Origin: Metopolophium dirhodum
Lineage: Eukaryota; Arthropoda; Insecta; Hemiptera; Aphididae
Direction of reading: 5' to 3'
Length of the DNA: 64,000 nt
Assembly (NCBI RefSeq): GCF_019925205.1
Contig: NC_083562.1
Coordinates: 3,720,001 to 3,784,000, forward strand
Part shown: piece after piece, positions 28,707 to 42,200 of the stretch
Layout of the letters: each line of letters begins with the position of its first letter
How positions within the stretch are numbered: position 1 is the first letter of the stretch
Position numbers and translations under genes: made by a program
The notes under the pieces: model-generated
Database searches by the model: none
Told to the model about the DNA's origin: nothing
What the model saw: the letters and a program-made list of their open reading frames with translations, nothing else

Positions 28707-28905
28707 ATAAAAAGAAAAGTGTGCCTTAAAATACACACATAGGCAAAATCACGTGAAAACTGTCAGACCACAATATTACAGGAAGGAACGCGATTTACGA
28801 AAAAAATTTCTTGAGAAAGCATAACAAATTCGTAGTTAAATAATGAAGTTTTAAAATACAATAATCTTTGTGGAAATGTTACGTATTACAATGTAGGTAC
28901 TATCC
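28707..28905 (+). repeat. Dispersed repeat family C, copy 1
   Basis: The order AGTATAAAAAGAAAAG, TTAAAATACACACAT, AAACTGTCAGAC, CACGA/CGCGATT(T/C)ACGA, GAGAAAG and AATAATGAAGTTT is shared with 54330-54512 in the same orientation. The copies differ by many substitutions and small gaps. Neither is coding. The class of element is unknown. Confidence 0.8.
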
Positions 28906-31209
28906 GACACCTATCACAGCAAACAACAAAAAAAAAATATTAATACATACTAATTTCTACTATTATTATTATACCTAATCTGCAAAAAAAAAAGAAAACA
29001 AACATCATTGTAAAACCAATATGTTCCAGAAATAATAAGGTATTATCAAAAAACTAGTGATGTCCCAACAAAAACACTCCGCTGGACTACAATCCATTTT
29101 ATAATTTATAATTGTTTGTTATAACTTATAGACATACTTTTATAGTTTTATGAACTAAAATTACCATCGCTTATATTAATACCTACATAGAGGACATCAC
29201 ACAACGATATGATATTTAGTTCTTGTAAACACGATGCATCAATTTGTATGCAAATATTTTAAATGCACAATTTACTAAAATATAGAATATTTGATGATAA
29301 TTTTTATTTCATCTACAGACTATATACAGCTGTTTGTTTTCAGATTTTGTTAGTTATCGAATTGGGTTGGATAATTTTAAAATGTATATTATATTAAAAT
29401 CGACCAACTATTTAATTTTTAAAAGCTTATTATTGCGTATCATATTATTGTACTTATAGTTACATGCAAATGTTTTATTTAAACAAACAACATTTTTATT
29501 AAAATTAGTTTTTTAATAGAAATACCGTTCGGTTTTTTTTTTTATCAAACATGTATATTATATAATATATTATGTTTAGCATCAAATACACCGTTCAAAT
29601 ACAAATGTACCTATATAAATTCATATATTTTTAAAAAGTATAAAAAGAAAATCCTTCTTTACAGTACGATCTATCACTATTTTAATAAGATGCTGTATCC
29701 TATGACTATTTATTATTATTTTTTTTTTTGCGAAATTTAAGTAGAATGACTTATAAATATCCATTTATGTTATACTTCTACGATTAATAATATATAATAT
29801 ATGTATACCGTAATAATAGCATATATTATTGGTACTTTTAGATTTTAGATAAGTCGTATAGTATACTGTAATAATTTACTGAAATACTAGTAATTAATAA
29901 TTTTTTTTCCCATTAATATTATTGAAAATAAGTAGTGTGTGAGATTCGTGAAGTTCTGTTCTTGCTGGAATCACGATGGGTTTATCTTAAATGGTTAACC
30001 ATAAATCACATTCGAGACGATTTTAATTTGCCCTTTATGAAAATCACTTAATCATCTACATATATAATAATATAAAGTACACATCTGCGTACGTTTTTCC
30101 TCCTCTGGCAAAACAACGGGGAGGAGGAGACATAATAATATTATATACCTTATGTCCAAGTCCGAGCCCTGTAGGCAGTAAATTCGTCTTCTGCGCCAGT
30201 CAACCTTGGTCGTATATATAGGTATAATAATGTTCAGACGCAAGCCAATAAAGATGATTATCGGAATTCGACGGAATTTGTTAATTTGTCGGCCATCTTA
30301 ACACCTGCAAAAAAATAATATTAGTGATAGCTTAAATATTTCCTGGTGCGTGCAACATAGGTATATCTGGTAATACACGACATGACGCGGTATACAGCTG
30401 GTATAATAATATATAATAGGTACGCCCATAATTTTATATTGACTACGAATTTACCTTCTATCACGTGAAACGACCATAGGACGTACAATTATTACTTTTT
30501 TATTCTTCACTCGGCGTATTGGTATGCACATTGACCAGTTATACCTATATATTATATTATATGTAATGTATATACAATGTACATGCATATTATCACAGAA
30601 CCAACTAATTGCAGCCGGATTTCGATTTGACCACTTTTTTACCAAAGATGATATGAATATAAAAAATAGAATATAGGTACCTAATAATAAATAATAATAG
30701 TATATTATAGTTTAATAGGATAATATAATTTTCGATCAAACAGTTTTATATGCTTTTATTTGTTAAAATATTAATTTTTTTCGTACATACCTAGGTAATA
30801 TATCTATAAAAAACATAAATATAATAAATGTTTAAATTGCCGCATAATTATTGTAGTTAACACATTCTCGCATGTACACGAGTAAACAAATGTTTCATTC
30901 GGGATATATGTATGTAAAATATTGAATTTGCCTAAGTTTAACTATGTGTTATAACATATAAGACCTGATTTCATATAAGAGATTTATATTTTTTTTTCCA
31001 CTCGATTATCAATTATAACGAGTGAATTTCGTGAAGTATTATACTGATCGCTGTGTTGCATAATATTATATAACGTGCTTAACATTTCTAGTAAATACTA
31101 CTGGGAGATCTGGCGGATGCGACATTGCAATATTATATTAATATTTAATTTAAAAAATGTTTAATACATTTTTTTTTCTTAAAAATCAATGATAGGTACA
31201 ACTTGTTTT
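28906..31209. other. AT-rich non-coding DNA
   Basis: I see no gene. ACATCATTGTAAAACCAAT near 29001-29020 resembles the tail block of family A and may be a short remnant. The rest is AT-rich with A- and T-runs. Confidence 0.5.
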
Positions 31210-31541
31210 TATAAATAATTATACCTTATAATCAATTTCTTCAAATTCAGATTTTTGAAATTTGTAGCTGTACTTAAGGTTCATAATTTATAATTTATAT
31301 TAAATACGTTTTAATAACTCAGAAACTATTTGTTTGAATTTTGATATTTTGAGATATCTATACATCAACATTTTCAAAATAATAATCTGCTTAACAATTT
31401 AATTACAGATTGGCTCTCATTTGAAGAAAAAAATTGATCTTTGAGTAGATTAAGTAGAATTATTCTTGAAATCAGAATTTGAAAAAAATTCGTTATTTAA
31501 GGGAAAATGAGGGTAGATTGGTGAATCACACGACCCTGTAT
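31210..31541. repeat. Dispersed repeat family B copy with CCCTGTAT end
   Basis: TTCAAATTCAGATTTTTGAAAT (31232 onward) and TTTTAATAACTCAGAAACTATTTGTTTGAATTTTGAT match family B elsewhere. The right border, GGTGAATCACACGACCCTGTAT (ending at 31541; quoted in part), is the inverse of the ATACAGGGTGATT start seen at 19943 and 61142. The family therefore has inverted termini of the type CAGGGTGATT and a probable TA target, as in Tc1/mariner-like MITEs. That class assignment is inference. Confidence 0.55.
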
Positions 31542-32580
31542 GTACAACTAGATCAACTAGTTAACTAGATTATACGACATAGTCCCGAAAGGATAAAAAG
31601 TGACATAAATCATAATGGTTTATAAAACCTATAAGTCAGGGTTAACGTAATAATATTATTAACGCACCATTTTTCAAATTTAGATTTTATTTATTTGATA
31701 ATTAAACGATCCTAGTGGCAATGATTAAATGAATACTTACATTGGTAAGATTAGCGAATATATAGTATAAATTACATGTGTAACCGATATAGATGAGATT
31801 CTTGACTAGCCGGCGTAACATTCTATATGGAGTGACTGGTCGTGTCCATAGGTGTTGAGGTGAGACGGAACGAGAAATAGAAATTGGTTTCTAGTGGTGT
31901 GGGGGAAGGGACATGGAAGGATACGGTGGCTAATAAATCAGGAGTATCGATAGTATCGTTAAGATGCGAGGTGATATACGCTATAGATCTTCTGAACAAT
32001 TTTTAATGATGGCACAATTTATATTAGTCAAACTGAATAAAATACACTGCTGTGTTGTTGTTCACATGCACATTAACATGAGAAAGAACTCACTCTTTTC
32101 TTCCAGATAGAATTACTAGAAAGTAGTCAACCATTTCTGTCGAGATGAAATTCAAAAAAACATATCAATATAATATGCGTGTGCGAAATTCGATTTGCAG
32201 CCATTCTATCACTTTCAACGCGTGTATGACAAATATATATTATAGTGCATTTGCGAAAAGTGTTTTCGAAGATATTAGTTCGTATCATTGATAAAGCTAT
32301 ACTTATTATAATATATAGGGTAGCCGATATGTGCCGGATTTTCGGTTATTGCGCGGGAGCTCAGCTGGTTACCCGGAAGTCACCGCGGTGATGGTACTGC
32401 AGGTAATGGGGTGCGATGTAAAACAAAAAAATCAAAGCACCCCTTCATAATCATCATTATTATATTATTATTATTATTTCGAATTAAATCAAACGTCATA
32501 CGAACGGATGCGTTCACTGATTTATGGCGTACGGTTTTTATTCTACTGCAGCTATTACGTCATTACTGTATAATATACGA
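31542..32580. other. Non-coding DNA
   Basis: No gene is supported. GC-richer patches lie at 31800-31930 and 32320-32410. The latter contains AGCTCAGCTGG, which resembles a tRNA A box, but no B box follows. The frame 32411-32638 is A/T-run rich. Confidence 0.5.
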
Positions 32581-33111
32581 GAAAATAAAAAATAAAAAAA
32601 AAAATTTTAAAAACACACTTTTCCATAAAAACATTTAAAAAAAAATTTTAAAAATTGCACTAAAAAGACAAAAATAATTCTCTGTACTTAAAAATAATGA
32701 AAAATTTATTGATGAAAAATTTAAAAGTGTGTGGTGCTCATACACTTGACATATATTCCCAGTCACTATCTTATAAACATGATTGAACAAAGAAGTGTAT
32801 GTGAGACTTTCCTTGGCTTTTAAATTTTTCATCAGTAAATTTTTCATTATTTTGCTCTTATACTTGACATATACTGCCAGTCACTATCTTATAAACAGGA
32901 TTGAACAAAGAAGTGTATGTGAGACTTAGCTCGGCTTTTAATGTTTTGTATGATGCACCACACACTTTTAAATTTTTCATCAATAAATTTTTCATTATTT
33001 TTAAGTACAGAGAATTATTTTTGTCTTTTTAGTGCAATTTTTAAAATTTTTTTTTAAATGTTTTTATGGAAAAGTGTGTTTTTAAAATTTTTTTTTTTAT
33101 TTTTTATTTTC
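32581..33111. mobile_element. Long inverted-repeat (fold-back) element with 164-bp arms and duplicated core
   Basis: The left arm 32581-32745 and right arm 32948-33111 are almost perfectly reverse-complementary. Examples are AAAACACACTTTTCCATAAA against TTTATGGAAAAGTGTGTTTT, ATAATTCTCTGTACTT against AAGTACAGAGAATTAT, and AAAAGTGTGTGGTGC against GCACCACACACTTTT. The spacer holds a direct duplication with a period of 117 bp: CTTGACATATA starts at 32746 and 32863, followed in both by CAGTCACTATCTTATAAACA and GATTGAACAAAGAAGTGTAT. The first spacer unit also contains a second version of the inner arm sequence. No transposase frame is present. High arm identity suggests recent formation or conversion. 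Confidence 0.9.
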
Positions 33112-36100
33112 TACTTTTTAGTTGAAAGTAAATATTTTTATTAAACGTTTAAGAAATATGTTATCCGGTGTTTTCGGTACCTATATCAGAATACCGGTAT
33201 AATGTTATTTGGTAATAATTACCGTTGTTACCATAGATATTATAATAATGGATAGGACACGCCTATACTTGCTTCGTAAGAGGTTGCGGTTTTTTTTGGG
33301 GAAGAGAGAAAGTTCAATATCTGCGAGAGATATTACGGCGACGTCGTGGGGACAATCCTTTTTTTTTTTTTGGTCCATGTCCCAAAATGACAACGGATTA
33401 TTGTATTGTCATCCAAGACCAAGGTCTATACCAATTTTCAGAATTTTTCATCTTCAAAAAGTGCCTCAAATCGAGCGCGCAAGATTTGATCACAGACAGA
33501 CGTGAAACCAAACTTAAGAAAAGTGTTAAAAATGTGAAATTATTATTCGTACGGCTGCAGTAGTCGCTGTAAGTATATATAGAGTGAACTGTGGACGGTT
33601 TTAATTTTCGAAATAATAAAAAATGATAGTGAAAAAAAAACCGATGATAATACATAATAATATAATATTACAATATATGAATAATTGCCAAAATGTGATA
33701 GATTATCAAATGGATTTTATAATTTCCGTTCGTGTTCTGCAGCTGTTATAGCGTGTTATTAGTTTTAACAAATGAAAAAAAAAATAGCAGGAATATAATA
33801 TTATAATATTTACATTTTGTTAAACGTTAATTTATCAATTTTAACGATACACGTACCTACCTATACAATTAATAGATATTCAGAACGTCGACTATAGGTT
33901 ATACATATATATTTGCGTGATAAATATCGCAGTTGTAAATAATCGCGAATAATATTTCACTGCCATTTCGTCAAACAATCATTTACAAAAATATTATGTT
34001 ATTTCATAACAATATTGGTGTTTTTCCACTCGTCGCTCTGCAAAGGTCTACGTCGAAAGTAAAACATATTATTATATACGGTACAGGACATTTTCTACGA
34101 GCCAATGAGATTACACGTCTTGATGTTGAATTGATGATTGTAATAGCGCTTTTCTTTAAACTAATACCTACGCCATATTATTATTTGCAATTTAACTCGA
34201 ACGATTTGTCGTTTATACGGCCACGCGGATAGTCTTGTCGTCGATACGGTTTCAAATCAATTAAAAAAGTCAATCTCTTTGCAAATAATGTCTTGTTCAA
34301 ACAAAAAGCTATCTTCATGGATTCGTCTGTAAATGATGAATATACCCGCAATACATACTGTGCAAATAAATGTATAATAAAATATAACGTTTTATGAACA
34401 TTATGATTTATGAAGGTATATATATATACCTACATGCTATATCGGAGACGACTTGAACCGGCACGTTCGGAATCGAAACTTTTGATATTTAATCATAAAC
34501 ATTTTATTTGAATTGATAGGTAATAAATAATAATATAATATAATGGATTAAATATTTGCATTCGTTTTTTAAAGTAGGTAAGTACCTATTTATTTATAAC
34601 TAGAAAATTGTACTTGTGTATACAGTAAGAATATAATTGAAATTTAAATAAATCGGATTTCATTGGCAGACCTATGGATACCGGATGATTCATTTAACTT
34701 AAGACATTCATTATTTCAAAAAGTATTAATTAACCATGGTTTCATGTCGCTATAAAACAACGGGTTTTTTTGAAAAATATATATTTTTTATTCATATAAT
34801 TATTTTTATGTTTTTTGTTTTTTTGAATGACAACATATAGTTTTAATTTTTTCTCCGAAAGCAAAATAATTTTCTGAGTATTTCGATACAATAAAACGAA
34901 TTTAGGACGAGTAGTTAATAGTAGTTAATATGATTAGTTAGACATTTTTTAAATGTTCTTCATGAGTAGAATGGCGTGGTACGCAGTTACCCCGCAAAAT
35001 GATGGTCCATTACTCCGCTAAACTTTAAATACTTATAAGTTATAACTCATAAACTACTTGCCTAAATTCAATTTGTATGTTGTAAAATACTAAGAAAATA
35101 TTCTACTTTAGAATACGAAATTAAAACTATGTTGTCATTCAAAAAAGTAAAAATTAATTAGTTTAAACAATATTTAAAATAAATAATTTTTAAAAATGTT
35201 GTTTTTTAACAATTAGAAATCGTGTACATTTTTTTTAAATAATGAGTGGTTCATGATAATCACCTGGTGATATATAACTATGATACCTATTATCTAGATA
35301 ATATTCTCATTCAAATGATTTTTTTTCGTCCGTGTTTATTTTACGTTTAATTTTAAGTCAGATAATAACTTAGTTATTTTTTACAATTTATTTAATAAAT
35401 GACTGCGGATAACTATTATAAAATCCTATCATATTTATCGCAATTCTCAATGGTTTTAAAATAATATCACAGTTATGCGTGATATGTATTAATGTTAAAT
35501 ATTGAAATTATAAAATAGTATTACAAAACGCGGGTCGACCCGTATATTACCTCTATATTATGTCCACGTGCGGAGGTATGTGGTAATAGATAGGTGCCTA
35601 CACTGAATATCGCATATTATTTTGAGCTGGATAAACACAGTTTAACGTTCCATATCAAGAGTAGTGTTGTATACGAACTTTTCAGTTCAGGTGACTACAA
35701 ACACAAAAACAATATAACGAACTAAAAACCTTTATTCAAATTACTAAACACACACAAGTTAAAAAGAATATCACGTACACCGTAGTACTTCCGTACCACG
35801 ACTCTCCGGCTTACTCTTCCTTTCGCCATGTATGTAATTTACATTTTAGTTGCCTCAGCACATTAGCTTCACTGGCCTACATTTCAAATGTATCGTCACC
35901 TATTACTTATTGTCTATGCTTAAAATTATACTAATTGTGATTTTATTACCTAATTGTTATCTTAACCTAATTTGTTGGAATGCATGATTATGCATGATAC
36001 ATCACTGTAGGTACTTGATATTTTTTACGCGATTTTCCTAAAAAATGTCATGTTATTGATGATATCGTTTTTCGTTGGATATAATATAGCGATAGGTATT

Positions 36101-36670
36101 TAAAAAAGTATATAGTATTATCGTCATAAGTTCGGACGTCGTTGTGCTCCAGGACCTGACATTTTACTCTCGGATGATCTTTTGATTTGTGGAGAATTTC
36201 TATATATCGTGAACATTATCTCAGCGGGATGTGAATGAAAGAGAGTGGACGAGAAGACATCATCCTGCACGTCGTCCACGTCAATCCGACCATTAGCCGT
36301 TTGTCGTCTTCCACCACGCGGCGTATACCGCGATAGGTTACCAGATAACGCGCTCTCCGCCGTCTATACCGTTGAGCCGATCGCTGCCGATGACCGTTAT
36401 TAGTAGGAGGGTATTAGTCCGTTCATCGATACCATTAAAATTGTATCATCACATATTTTGCAACGAGTGCGCCAAGTGTTATGCGGTGAAACGGACCCGA
36501 AGACATAATTAATCGTTTCGATTCGAACGCATTTTTCATCGCGAAAAGCGTTTTTCGGATCTCGTACATAAGGCAGCAACACGCTATAGTATAAATAATA
36601 ATATGCTAATATGTATTTGACGATGGCGTGCCGCTGTGTACACTGCACAAGGGGATAACATGATATTGTA
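33112..36670. other. Non-coding DNA with a GC-richer block at 36130-36410
   Basis: No gene is supported. Overlapping frames at 33205-33655 on both strands have no domain. A perfect CGGGTCGACCCG palindrome lies near 35530. The block 36130-36410 is clearly GC-richer than its surroundings and could be a regulatory region or an untranslated exon, but no signal decides this. Confidence 0.45.
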
Positions 36671-36844
36671 CAGTGGAACCTCGACGTCTCGAACGTATTT
36701 AAGGCAAATTTTCGATAACTCGAAGAAAGGCGAATGACTTGTCTTGGCCCCTTTGTATACATACAATTTTTTCTATGACTCGAATTTACGATAACCTACG
36801 TTTTTATTTGTATCCGACCGATTCAAGTCATTGAGGTTTAACTG
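36671..36844. mobile_element. pogo/Tigger-type MITE, 174 bp
   Basis: CAGTGGAACCTCGACGTCTC at 36671 is matched in inverse at the other end by GACTTGAAT/CATTGAGGTTTAACTG, ending at 36844. Both ends are flanked by TA (36669-36670 and 36845-36846), the expected Tc1/mariner target duplication. CAGTnGAACCTCGA-type termini with TCGAA-like continuations are characteristic of pogo/Tigger elements. The terminal repeats have diverged by several substitutions. The interior is too short for a transposase. A 120-codon minus frame overlapping it (36400-36762) is not a gene. Confidence 0.75.
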
Positions 36845-39800
36845 TATATATATATATGTTTCGTATACAGTCACGAAAATGTCGATGTCTCACTGTTATT
36901 GAGGCGATTGCCTTTGAAATAGCCGAAACGCCGCCGAGCTAACGCAGTAAAGTTTTTTTGCGGTCAAATTTACTATAGTATAGCCAGTAAAGGTATAATA
37001 TTGTACGACGAAGGTAATAGCACAGATTATATTAAACTTTTATATAATCTGTGGTAATATAGTTCAAAATATCATAATCGAACAATATATACACTACAGA
37101 ACGCTGTGCAAATGTATGAATAAAGTCTATAAGTTGCATGTGAATTGTTTAACAGTTAACACGGTCTATCAATATTATGCCTAGAAAAATATTTTTCTGA
37201 GGATCTCGTGTATATAAAAAATAAAAATGAATATTATCGAACTTTGATATTCGTTTTTTATAGTTAATTAGTTATAATAGTACCTATTTCATAATAATTG
37301 AGTAGTACCTATTATTCACGCAATATCTTGCGTGGTACATGTTCCGCTTCTCAAATCTAATCATATAACTTTAAACGGGTATTCATTAAAAAAAACTTTA
37401 AAAGTCAATACTTATAATATGGATATAAAGAATATATTTACCGTTAAAAGAATCACTCAGAACATACTATATGTATAATAGTATATTATTATTTATGTAG
37501 GTGTACCTGCACATTTTTTTTTATCTGATTAAATATTTTTTTTTATGACTATCAGTTGGGTATTATATTTTAAGAAAATAAACAAATAAATACATGTTGA
37601 TACACCTATAATGAGCTGTAATGGTCACTGTTTTAAAGTTTATACTATTACGCTGTACGCTGCATGATATCGGTACATGGACAGCTGTTGTAATTTTTGT
37701 CTTGTGATATTCAATACCTACTAAAATAATATATATATGGTTTTTCTAAAAATTACATCACGTGGTGTCGTTTAATGAATAACGATATACGATTGATAAA
37801 ATTATAATTGATAATAGTTTGATTGGACTAAAATTATGTTTAGTATAATTAATCGTATAAATAATCGTGATAAAGGTCGAACTCATCGGAGTTTAAATAC
37901 TTATAATAATAATATGTGTGTGTACAGCAACCCGTGCCAATTTCAATTGATCGCAGTTATTATATACATACAATTTCGTTTTCAGTCAGTCGTTGCTTGT
38001 TATTCGGTTTATCGTTGTTGTATTCGTGTTCCACATTGTTCGAAGGGTGTACGCGTAGCGATATGTACCGAAGGCTATATACGGCGCCTCTGGGCGTATT
38101 ATACAATTTATACGTTTAATAGCAAATTTTAAGCGTACCACATCTCTCATAATATTTATTATACAATCTATATCGCAGTACATAAAAATATATAATAATA
38201 TGCAGTTGGATTGTCAGAAACAAAATACTGCCGAAAACCGTTTGAGTATAAATTCGATAAGTTTTTTTTATTTTGTCTTAGAAAATATATTTAAAATAAT
38301 ATACCACCCCGATGCTTTTCGCAAAGACAATAATATTATACTCGAGTAATGTTCAAATAAAACTAAAAAAAAATGTGCATTTTCGTGCATTATATACAAT
38401 GAATTCTCTCGTCCCACTTATATATATTTAAAAAACTATTATATTAAAATAAATTATTTTATAGTTGTGAGTCTTTCGTTATAACTTATAATTTACAAAT
38501 CAAATATTATATATATTGATACGAGCTATAGCTATACAATCTTTAGAAAATAAGAAATGCGGTATCTATAATAATAAGACGTTTACTTACAATTTTGAAA
38601 ATAGGTCAGAGCATATAATAACGCCAATCGGTGACCTCCGATCGTTATTTGCATGATTATTTGCTCGTGAACCTAATAAGGAGCATTTTCAAAATGTCTG
38701 TGTGAAAATACGTTCTTCATACCTAATTATATGCTGTCACCTAACCGTTATGCCTCTGCAATATTGACTGTTATTATAGTGCACTTTGAATTCACATCTG
38801 TGTTATTTGAAGGAATGGAAACCGTGCTAATTTAATATTTTACAATATCGTTATTATTAAGTATATTTTACAATAGTATATTTCTGTGGGTGTGACAATT
38901 TACTTTAATAAAAGAGAAAACTCGGAAAACGATTTTCGATCCCTCCCTCGATCGGTAACCCGAAGTATATACCAAGTTAATTCCAATCTTCTCGCCAAAT
39001 ATTCAACAAAGTATACAATGCCAACTATATAATTTATAAATAACAGTATAAATGTAACAACAATGGAAACCGAAAGAAAACACGTTGGCGCTAAAACCTA
39101 ATTCAATTATTCAATCAGCTTATTATAATATTGTTGATATACCTAATATAATAACTTTTTTTTTGTTTCGAAAATTATTATTCTTATTATTATTATTTTT
39201 TAAACTACTGAGCATTAAAGAATTCACTGAATTGGCCACTGAAATGGTCCAAAAAAAACAACAAAAAAAAACGCTATTCGTTAGCCCACAACCGTTGTAT
39301 CGATTCGCAGAGACATCCATACATAATGAACAGATGGGAATTGAAACTTTTCAAAGACCATTTTTTTCATGCTCAATATGCTTTAAAAATATACATACAA
39401 ATATCCTATTTACATTTTTACATTTTAATAACGCATTAATATTTAAGTATTATATACACACTACACAGCGTGTGTCACGTCATATAAATTAACTTATTAC
39501 TAAATATCTCAGTTCCGATGACCTCAGAATGAAATATGGTTTGATGTGACAACTAAAGGGGGGATCAAAGCACACATTTTAGAAAAACTTGACATTGAAC
39601 CCGAATTTATAAGCAAACATCGCTAAATTCGATTAAGTATTAATTTTATGGGAAAACGTTAATAATAGGAAGTCGCGTTGGCGGTTTATCCAATTTTCCG
39701 CAATTCTATAAAATTTGAAACATATATTTTCTAATTTAGTTGCTACCTTAATATTATATGGGTGCCGAATACTTTTTTTATTTGAAAGATATTTGCTCAA

Positions 39801-39964
39801 ATTTACATTTTACTTTCAATAGTGCTAGAAATATAAGTTTGAAAAATAACAAATATTGTGCATTGTTCAAATACATATTTTAGCTTCTATTATTATAATT
39901 TTGAAAATCAGGCTTTGATCCGAGTACCCGACCAGCAAAATGTTCTCTTCTTTTAAATTTAAAA
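36845..39964. other. AT-rich non-coding DNA
   Basis: No gene is supported. It contains the hairpin at 37021-37053. Frames at 37836-38183 overlap on both strands and 39085-39492 starts at TTG with a Leu/Phe-rich run; none shows a domain. Confidence 0.5.
37021..37053. repeat. Perfect 12-bp hairpin with matching flanks
   Basis: CACAGATTATAT (37021-37032) and ATATAATCTGTG (37042-37053) form a perfect inverted repeat around a 9-nt loop. GTAATA occurs directly on both sides (about 37014-37019 and 37054-37059), which resembles a target duplication. It could be a minimal terminal-repeat remnant or chance. Confidence 0.7.
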
Positions 39965-40700
39965 AAAATGTGCTGTTCAGTGGGTTATTACAAGTGGGTC
40001 ACTGTAATGGATGGTGTTAAATTTGAATTCAATGATATAATATCATTGTATAAGAAAAATGATTCTGAGCGAAAATGGTCAGTCAGCCTATGATATTACC
40101 AAGTTTTACAAACATTTTATAAATTTTTAACTACAAAAATATAATTATTAAATTATAAATTTGATGAATTTTGTCAAAATTTGAACTTTAAATGCTTATA
40201 AAAAAAAATTGTGCCTGTGTATTATTAATATTTTTCAACTGCTATTAGAACAATATATCAACAGCCTTATATTAAATTTTCACGCTTTTTTACCCAACAA
40301 ATAAAATTTTATTGATATTTATAGAAAAAAAACTAAAAAAAATGGAAACTGAAAATGTCCGCAAACAGCTCAAAATAAGTCAAAATATTTGGAAAATGTT
40401 ATGGTGTTTAGAAAATGCTAATGTAAACGTTCAGTCAAAATTTTATGTATCTACGGTCATTTGTTTTAGAGTGGCACCAAAAACCAAAATCGATTTTCTC
40501 AAAAACAGATTTTGCGTAAAAATTCCCGTTTTTCCTTAATTTTTCTTTTATTATTCACGCCGCATTTGAAAACTACTGGGAAATGTTTACTTTTGACCCC
40601 CAACATACCAACTATATTCACTTTCCTATCAAAAAATTACTGTTGAAGAAAATCCAAGCATTTTTACTGTCCAAAAAAGTGATGACAGACACAAAAAAAA
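39965..40700 (+). repeat. Dispersed repeat family A, truncated copy
   Basis: The head block (GTTATTACAAGTGGGTCACTG, then TAATGGATGGTGTTAAATTT, then GATTCTGAGCGAAAATGG; quoted in parts) begins at about 39985. It continues through AACTGCTATTAGAACAATAT and TTACCCAACAAATAAAAT. It ends near 40700 with GATGACAGACACAAAAAAA. It abuts a second copy, giving a tandem arrangement. A 75-codon frame at 40312-40539 is only a stretch of the repeat. Confidence 0.8.
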
Positions 40701-42200
40701 AAAGGTGGTTAAGTGGATGTCGCTCTGCTGTACAGTAGGTTACAAGTGGGTCACTGTAATGGATGGTGTTAAATTTGAATTCAATGATATAATATCATTG
40801 TATAAGAAAAACGATTCTGAGCGAAAACGGTCAGTCAGCCTATGATATTACCAAGTATATTTGATGATATTATTGTGAATAAAGTAATTTATATATAACC
40901 TATTTACGTGGAGCCTTGTTTTACATTTTAAATCCTTAGCCATAAAAGTTAAACATTTTATACATTTTTAACCACAAAATAATTAATAAATTATAAATTT
41001 GATAAATGTTGTCAAAATTTGAACTTTAAATGCTTATAAAAAAAAATTGTGCCTATGTATTTTTAATATTTTTCAACTGCTATTAGAACGATATATCAGG
41101 AGCCTTATATTAAATTTTCACGCTTTTTTACCCAACAAATAAAAATTTATTGTTATTTATAGAAAAAAAAACTAAAAAAATTGAAAACTGACAATGTCCG
41201 TAAACAGCTCAAAAAGAGTCAAAATATTTTCAACATTTTATGGTGTATAGAAAATGCTAATATGAACATTCAGTGAAATTTTCAAGTATCTACAGTCATT
41301 TGTTTTTTAATTACAATAAAATAAGAAAATTGTTACATGAGAAATCGAGTAAATATCAAATGTTGTAAAAATATAAATTTCAGACGCTCATAAAAATTTA
41401 ATTTAAGTTTCTTCTAGACATTTTTTTTTTGATAAAGGTAGACAAACTTATGAGTAATCTTATATTACATTTTCAAATCTTAGATTTAAAAAGAAAAATT
41501 TTTATGAATTTCAACTCAAAATAATTTGCTATTTTTCGTGATTTTTCCGTATTTTTTCAAGATTTGAACTTTAAACGTGTATAAAAAAAAACTGTGACTA
41601 AGGATTTTTAATTTTTTTCATCTGCCTTTGAAACAATAACCTAGGAGCCTTCTATTAAATTTTCAAGCTTTTTTACCCAACAAATAAAATTTTATTGATA
41701 TTTATAGAAAAAAAATTTAAAAAAACTGAAAACTGACAATGTCCGTAAACAGTTCAAAAAAAGTCAAATTATTTTCAAAATTGTATTGTGTATAGAAAAT
41801 GCAAATATAAACAACCAGTGAAAATTTCATGCATCTACGGTCATTTGTTTTAGAGTTACACCAATAACCAAAATCGATTTTGTTAAAAATCGATTTTGCG
41901 TAAAAATTCCCGTTTTTCCTTAATTTTTCTTTTGTTTTTCACATCGCTTTTGAAAACTACTGGGAAATTAAAATTTTGACCTCCCCAATGCACCAACGAT
42001 ATTCACTTTCCCATCGAACAAGATACTGAAGTCGAAAATCGAAGCATTATTTCGACTACTTATCGTGTACACAGACACAAAAATAAAAAAATAAAAAAAA
42101 AAATAAAAAAAAAAATAAAAAAAAAAAAAAAATAAAAAAAAAAACACACATCATTGTAAAATCAATACATTCATCGTTTCACTCAGAATCTAAAATAAAA
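40701..42200 (+). repeat. Dispersed repeat family A, second tandem copy with internal duplication
   Basis: The head at about 40720-40850 is almost identical over 100 bp to that at 39985-40110, including TTGAATTCAATGATATAATA. The segment CTTATATTAAATTTTCACGC / TTTACCCAACAAATAAAA / TTTATAGAAAAAAAA occurs at about 41100 and, slightly changed, again at about 41650. It also occurs once in the preceding copy at about 40265. The tail has an A-rich run (42078-42144) followed by ACACATCATTGTAAAATCAA and CACTCAGAATCTAAAA. Confidence 0.8.
42078..42144. repeat. A-rich (AAATAAAA)n low-complexity tract
   Basis: A run of A broken by single T residues, sitting just before the tail block of family A. Confidence 0.95.

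Noticed and set aside
32340..32410. tRNA-like A box (AGCTCAGCTGG)
   Set aside because: No B box or cloverleaf follows within the expected distance.
36400..36762. 120-codon minus-strand frame
   Set aside because: Part of it is the pogo-type MITE and the rest has no recognisable domain.
39085..39492. 135-codon plus-strand frame
   Set aside because: It starts at TTG, has a Leu/Phe run from T-rich DNA and Lys/Gln runs from A-rich DNA, and overlaps a minus frame.
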